Shown here: one piece after another, positions 60,401-64,000 of the stretch
Position numbering within the stretch: the first letter of the stretch is position 1
Layout: each line of letters begins with the position of its first letter
Source of the DNA: Dreissena polymorpha
Taxonomy: Eukaryota; Mollusca; Bivalvia; Myida; Dreissenidae
Length of the DNA stretch: 64,000 nt
Assembly (NCBI RefSeq): GCF_020536995.1
Contig: NC_068359.1
Coordinates: 103,655,810-103,719,809, forward strand
Direction: 5' to 3'
Position numbers and translations under genes: made by a program
Notes under the pieces: model-generated
What the model was told of the DNA's origin: nothing
Database searches by the model: none
The model's input: only the letters and a program-made list of their open reading frames with translations

Positions 60401-61030
60401 CTTTAGCCATGTATATCATTGTCTGGGGTGAGTCCATGGTTGCCTCTCGCTTTTCTTTATCAGCTTTAGCCATGTACATCATTGCCTGGGGTGAGTCCAT
60501 TGTTGCCTCTCGCTTTTCTCTATCAGCTTTAGCCATGTACATCATTGCCTGGGGTGAGTCCATGGTTGACTCTCGCTTTTCTCTATCAGCTTTAGCCATG
60601 TACATCATTGCCTGTGGTGAGTCCAATGTTGCCTCTCGCTTCTCTCTATCAGCTTTAGCCATGTACATCATTGCCTGGGGTGAGTCTACTGTTGCCTCTC
60701 GCTTCTCTCTATCAGCTTTAGCCATGTACATCATTGTTTGGGGTGAGTCCATGGCTGCCTCTCTCTTTTCTCTCACTGCACGTATTGATTTCTTGACTTC
60801 TGTATTGAATTCATCCGCAGGTGGGAGCAACAGAATTATGCTTTGCGTTTTAGGCTGCCCGTGGTTGACAATAAATTTCTTTAAAGTTTCGTCATTTTGG
60901 TTCTCAAGCTTTCTTAGAGAAGGAACGCGGTCCGATTGCAGATCTCGTCTGTTCCACTCAAAGTGACTGGCGATGTAGTGTTCAACATTCAGGAACAGTT
61001 GTTCTGGGAACACCGTGGCTACGGATGCGC
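57436..61030 (-). CDS. Secreted-type repeat precursor fused to an alpha-ketoglutarate HExxH hydroxylase-like domain (5' partial)
   Basis: Two exons are seen: 61030-57872 and 57620-57436 (stop). Both the intron and the upstream acceptor (TTTATGTTTAAG) are phase 1, so a first exon, possibly a signal peptide, lies further upstream and was not found. Numbering from 61013 as 1: residues 1-80 unique; 81-710 are 30 repeats of 21 residues opening with RxKR; a degenerate partial repeat; a linker; then an alpha-helical domain of about 350 residues. That domain has EAIVHEYLHMSLFLADLV (H997, E998, H1001), KVYSPIRRKLRDFDKTFHAS (H1041) and, after splicing, GVTVFHARGGNW. This matches my memory of the HExxH domain (TIGR04267) found in bacterial RiPP clusters and shown to be Fe/alpha-ketoglutarate peptide beta-hydroxylases. 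Family call and function are inferred from motifs; a zinc peptidase is the alternative. Confidence 0.85.
58884..60773 (-). repeat. Array of 30 coding 63-bp repeats with dibasic cleavage sites
   Basis: Thirty complete units of exactly 63 bp are followed by a degenerate 31st. Each unit opens with a basic tetrad (REKR, RDKR or RKKR, once KEKR) and carries the core SPQAMMYMAK with few changes. Variable positions are the x of RxKR (E/D/K), the residue after EAT (M/V, rarely L or I), the Asp before SPQ and the last residue (D/N/E/Y). No unit has a stop or frameshift, so purifying selection or recent homogenisation keeps all open. The opposite strand also stays open across much of the array because of the repeat; those frames are shadows. 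Confidence 0.97.
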
Positions 61031-61690
61031 CTTAAACATAAACGAAACAAAGGTAAGTTACAAGATTATCATTTTTCTTTTTTATATGTAGCATTTATTG
61101 TTTACTATTGGCTAATTTTAATCTTGAATTAAAATGTTTAATTTATGACGCAAGTTAATTCTGTTAAAAAGTTCTCACTATACCTTTCTAAAAATAAAGC
61201 TGAGCGATGTTCACTTTCAACTTTTTTATGATTGGTTGAATTGCTCACTCGAGCGCACGGGTTTTCGAAAAAAAGTTCATACTTGTTTTTGTAAGCGTGG
61301 AACACACAGCGTTAAAAAAATGGAATTTTGATAAAAAATTTGATGATCGGAAGTTGTGATAAATTGGAAGAACATTTCGAGCCAGGAATCGTTTGTCAAG
61401 TAGAGATTGCTGACATCCTCATTTACTTAATTGTACATTATAAAATGGACACACCAAGCGTTAGAATCATGTAAAAAATAAATAGATTCATGAAGTACGA
61501 ACTGTGACTTTATTCATTGTGTAAATAGTCATTGATGTTTTTTAAAAGTGTGTGTTTTTAATGTATAAACAATGGCAAAAAGTACATGGTGCGAATTCGA
61601 CATCAAACCGCGAACAGTGCATGGTGCGGATACGACGTATGGAAATAGACCTAAAACCAAAGACATTAAAAGTTCGTTTTGAGGATAAAC
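61031..61690. other. Upstream intron/flank of the repeat-enzyme gene
   Basis: On the minus strand I looked for a small ATG exon with a hydrophobic run and a phase-1 donor and found none that convinces. The first exon may lie beyond the trinucleotide array or outside the window. Confidence 0.4.
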
Positions 61691-62280
61691 ATGAGTAATC
61701 GTTCCAAGAGGGACACAAAAAGATCAACTACAAGAAATTGAACGATTCAGGGATGGCAGACGTGAGCGAACATAATTTAAAAATAGAAAAGTCGACCGAA
61801 GTAACCCAATTAGAGGCTACAGCAGAAGTACATGTTAACAAAAATGGCGTCCTCCAGTTGCTCGAGGACGATGAAATCGATGAAGACGAGCTTTCGCACA
61901 TGAAGGAATAAATTGAAAATCTAAAGAGACAAGAAGAACAACTGCGCAAAAAACAGGACTTTCATGAAACAAAAAAGCAGCTGGAAAAACAAAAGGCGAA
62001 GATCGAATCCCTGAGGGGTAAAGAAAAAGTACTTTCTAACGGTAACACATACAGTAAAACTAAAAGTAAAAGTAGTAAAAAGAGTTAACATGAACATAAG
62101 CTTACAATTGATGACTTGAGAAAAGATAAATTACTTACAAATAAAGTTAAGAAGCAAATATCAAAGCTAGGTTTAATAGATGAATCATTATCTGGATCGG
62201 ATGTTGACAGTGAATCCATTTATAACTTTTCAGAACAAGAGTCTATGCATTCTGAATCTGATGGACATTCTAGCTCTAAT
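61691..62280 (+). mobile_element. Retroelement gag-like fossil fragment
   Basis: Plus-strand frames give an acidic stretch, a charged coiled coil rich in Lys/Glu/Gln, and then a block like DDLRKDKLL.NKVKKQISKLG followed by a Ser/Asp-rich tail. I associate this arrangement with the N-terminal (gag) region of DIRS- or Gypsy-type elements in marine invertebrates. It is broken, with a few breaks, and only this part remains. The assignment is tentative. Confidence 0.4.
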
Positions 62281-62435
62281 TCAGAAATTAATTCAAATAT
62301 TATCATTATCGAATTTCCAATTCGAACAAGAAGTAATGTAAATCAAATAGATAATTTGATCATACATACAATTTCATTTAAGACAATTATAAGTCACATG
62401 TAATAATTCATAGAATATTCATGCAAAAGCCAACA

Positions 62436-63236
<801 letters not shown>

Positions 63237-64000
63237 CTTTGTTTTAATCAGTATTATCACTTCTAATAAAATTATTATTCCTTTTTATTGTGTTTCATTA
63301 TCATTATTATCAATATTTTCAGTATTTTATTATTATTTTTATTTAACAAATCAACCAATCAATATTGTTAATATTTTGAATGATGTAAAAAAATGGAATA
63401 ATACCTGTAACTGTTTTTAATACTACTACACATAATAATAATAATCATTGTTATTATACTCATAATAATAATCATAGTAAATTATATCAAATTATAATAA
63501 TACAGGATAATAATCATTTACTGAATCTTGCAAAAAATATTTATTTACGTTTTACCAAGGCATGCGTAGACTCATTGTGCTCTAATGTGCATTATATTAG
63601 CGCTGCATAAGTCACGCACAGTTAATTTATACTTGCTCGATGATTTTTAACATTGTATCGTAAAGTTATATTGTTATATTCAGGCGTTCGTTACTTCAAA
63701 CCTATGCAACAGTACCGTTATCGAACGGCACTTCACGTACATTTTATTTATAACGAATTTACTATTATGTGTGCGTTATAACTAAAACTTTTTATATAAA
63801 GCCGTATTATTTTAAACCGTAGGTATATTTAAACGTAAGTAGGACAGCAACAATTTAATAAAATATTGTACACTATATCGTTGCTGTTAAATTTATTTTC
63901 GCATACAAACTTATTGATAATTATCTGCGAATGGGTTGCCGGACGCACTTATTGAATTGTTATTATTATGAAGTTTACTTCTACTACAAACAACAACGGT
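63237..64000. other. AT-rich end of the window
   Basis: AAT/ATT-rich low-complexity DNA (63290-63510) is followed by unassigned AT-rich sequence. No gene was recognised. Confidence 0.5.

Noticed and set aside
58890-60966. Long plus-strand open frames with a repeated MYIIAWGES-like peptide
   Set aside because: They are the antisense reading of the 63-bp coding repeats; the minus strand has the cleavage sites, the downstream enzyme domain and consistent splicing.

Overview
The window looks like nuclear DNA of a bivalve mollusc. It is AT-rich and intron-containing, with an HSPA12-type chaperone gene (a family expanded in bivalves) and several short palindromic repeats that I associate with bivalve genomes, especially the zebra/quagga mussel genus Dreissena. 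The genus is my inference; the eukaryotic, molluscan character is much firmer. Genes are sparse: I can support only two host protein-coding genes, both on the minus strand. Most of the remainder is mobile-element debris and simple repeats.

Layout. Positions 1-13,500 hold no gene but many small inverted-repeat DNA elements: a 5-bp-TSD MITE at 1165, a foldback element at 3662, a three-level nest at 4091-5691 (TTAA-flanked MITE containing a mariner remnant containing a TA-flanked MITE), and a TTAA-type element carrying a tRNA-like domain at 7216. From 13,946 to 16,150 lies a 5'-truncated LINE (minus strand) with a SINE inserted. From 17,470 to 20,880 there is a dispersed repeat, a GGGTACGAAAA minisatellite and an isolated GC-rich island. 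From 21,760 to about 26,210 lies a longer, decayed LINE on the plus strand, also split by a SINE. A broken Ty3/Gypsy-type fossil occupies about 28,100-31,870.

Gene 1 (32,566-43,511, minus) is an HSPA12-like member of the HSP70/actin ATPase superfamily. Eight coding exons join in phase to a 597-residue protein, and its introns hold a SINE, a minisatellite, dispersed repeats and another tRNA-carrying MITE. Between 44 and 57 kb there is no recognisable gene, only further MITEs, foldback elements and minisatellites.

Gene 2 (57,436-61,030 and further upstream, minus) is the most interesting object. One open exon encodes an N-terminal region of about 85 residues, then 30 near-identical 21-residue units each opening with a furin-like RxKR site, then a C-terminal domain with an HEYLH motif that resembles the alpha-ketoglutarate HExxH peptide beta-hydroxylases of bacterial RiPP pathways. 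The arrangement, many excisable peptides fused to a likely peptide-modifying enzyme, suggests an animal precursor-plus-enzyme RiPP-like system. This is inference from sequence alone. The last 3 kb contain a retroelement gag-like fossil fragment and an 800-bp CTA/TAG trinucleotide palindrome.
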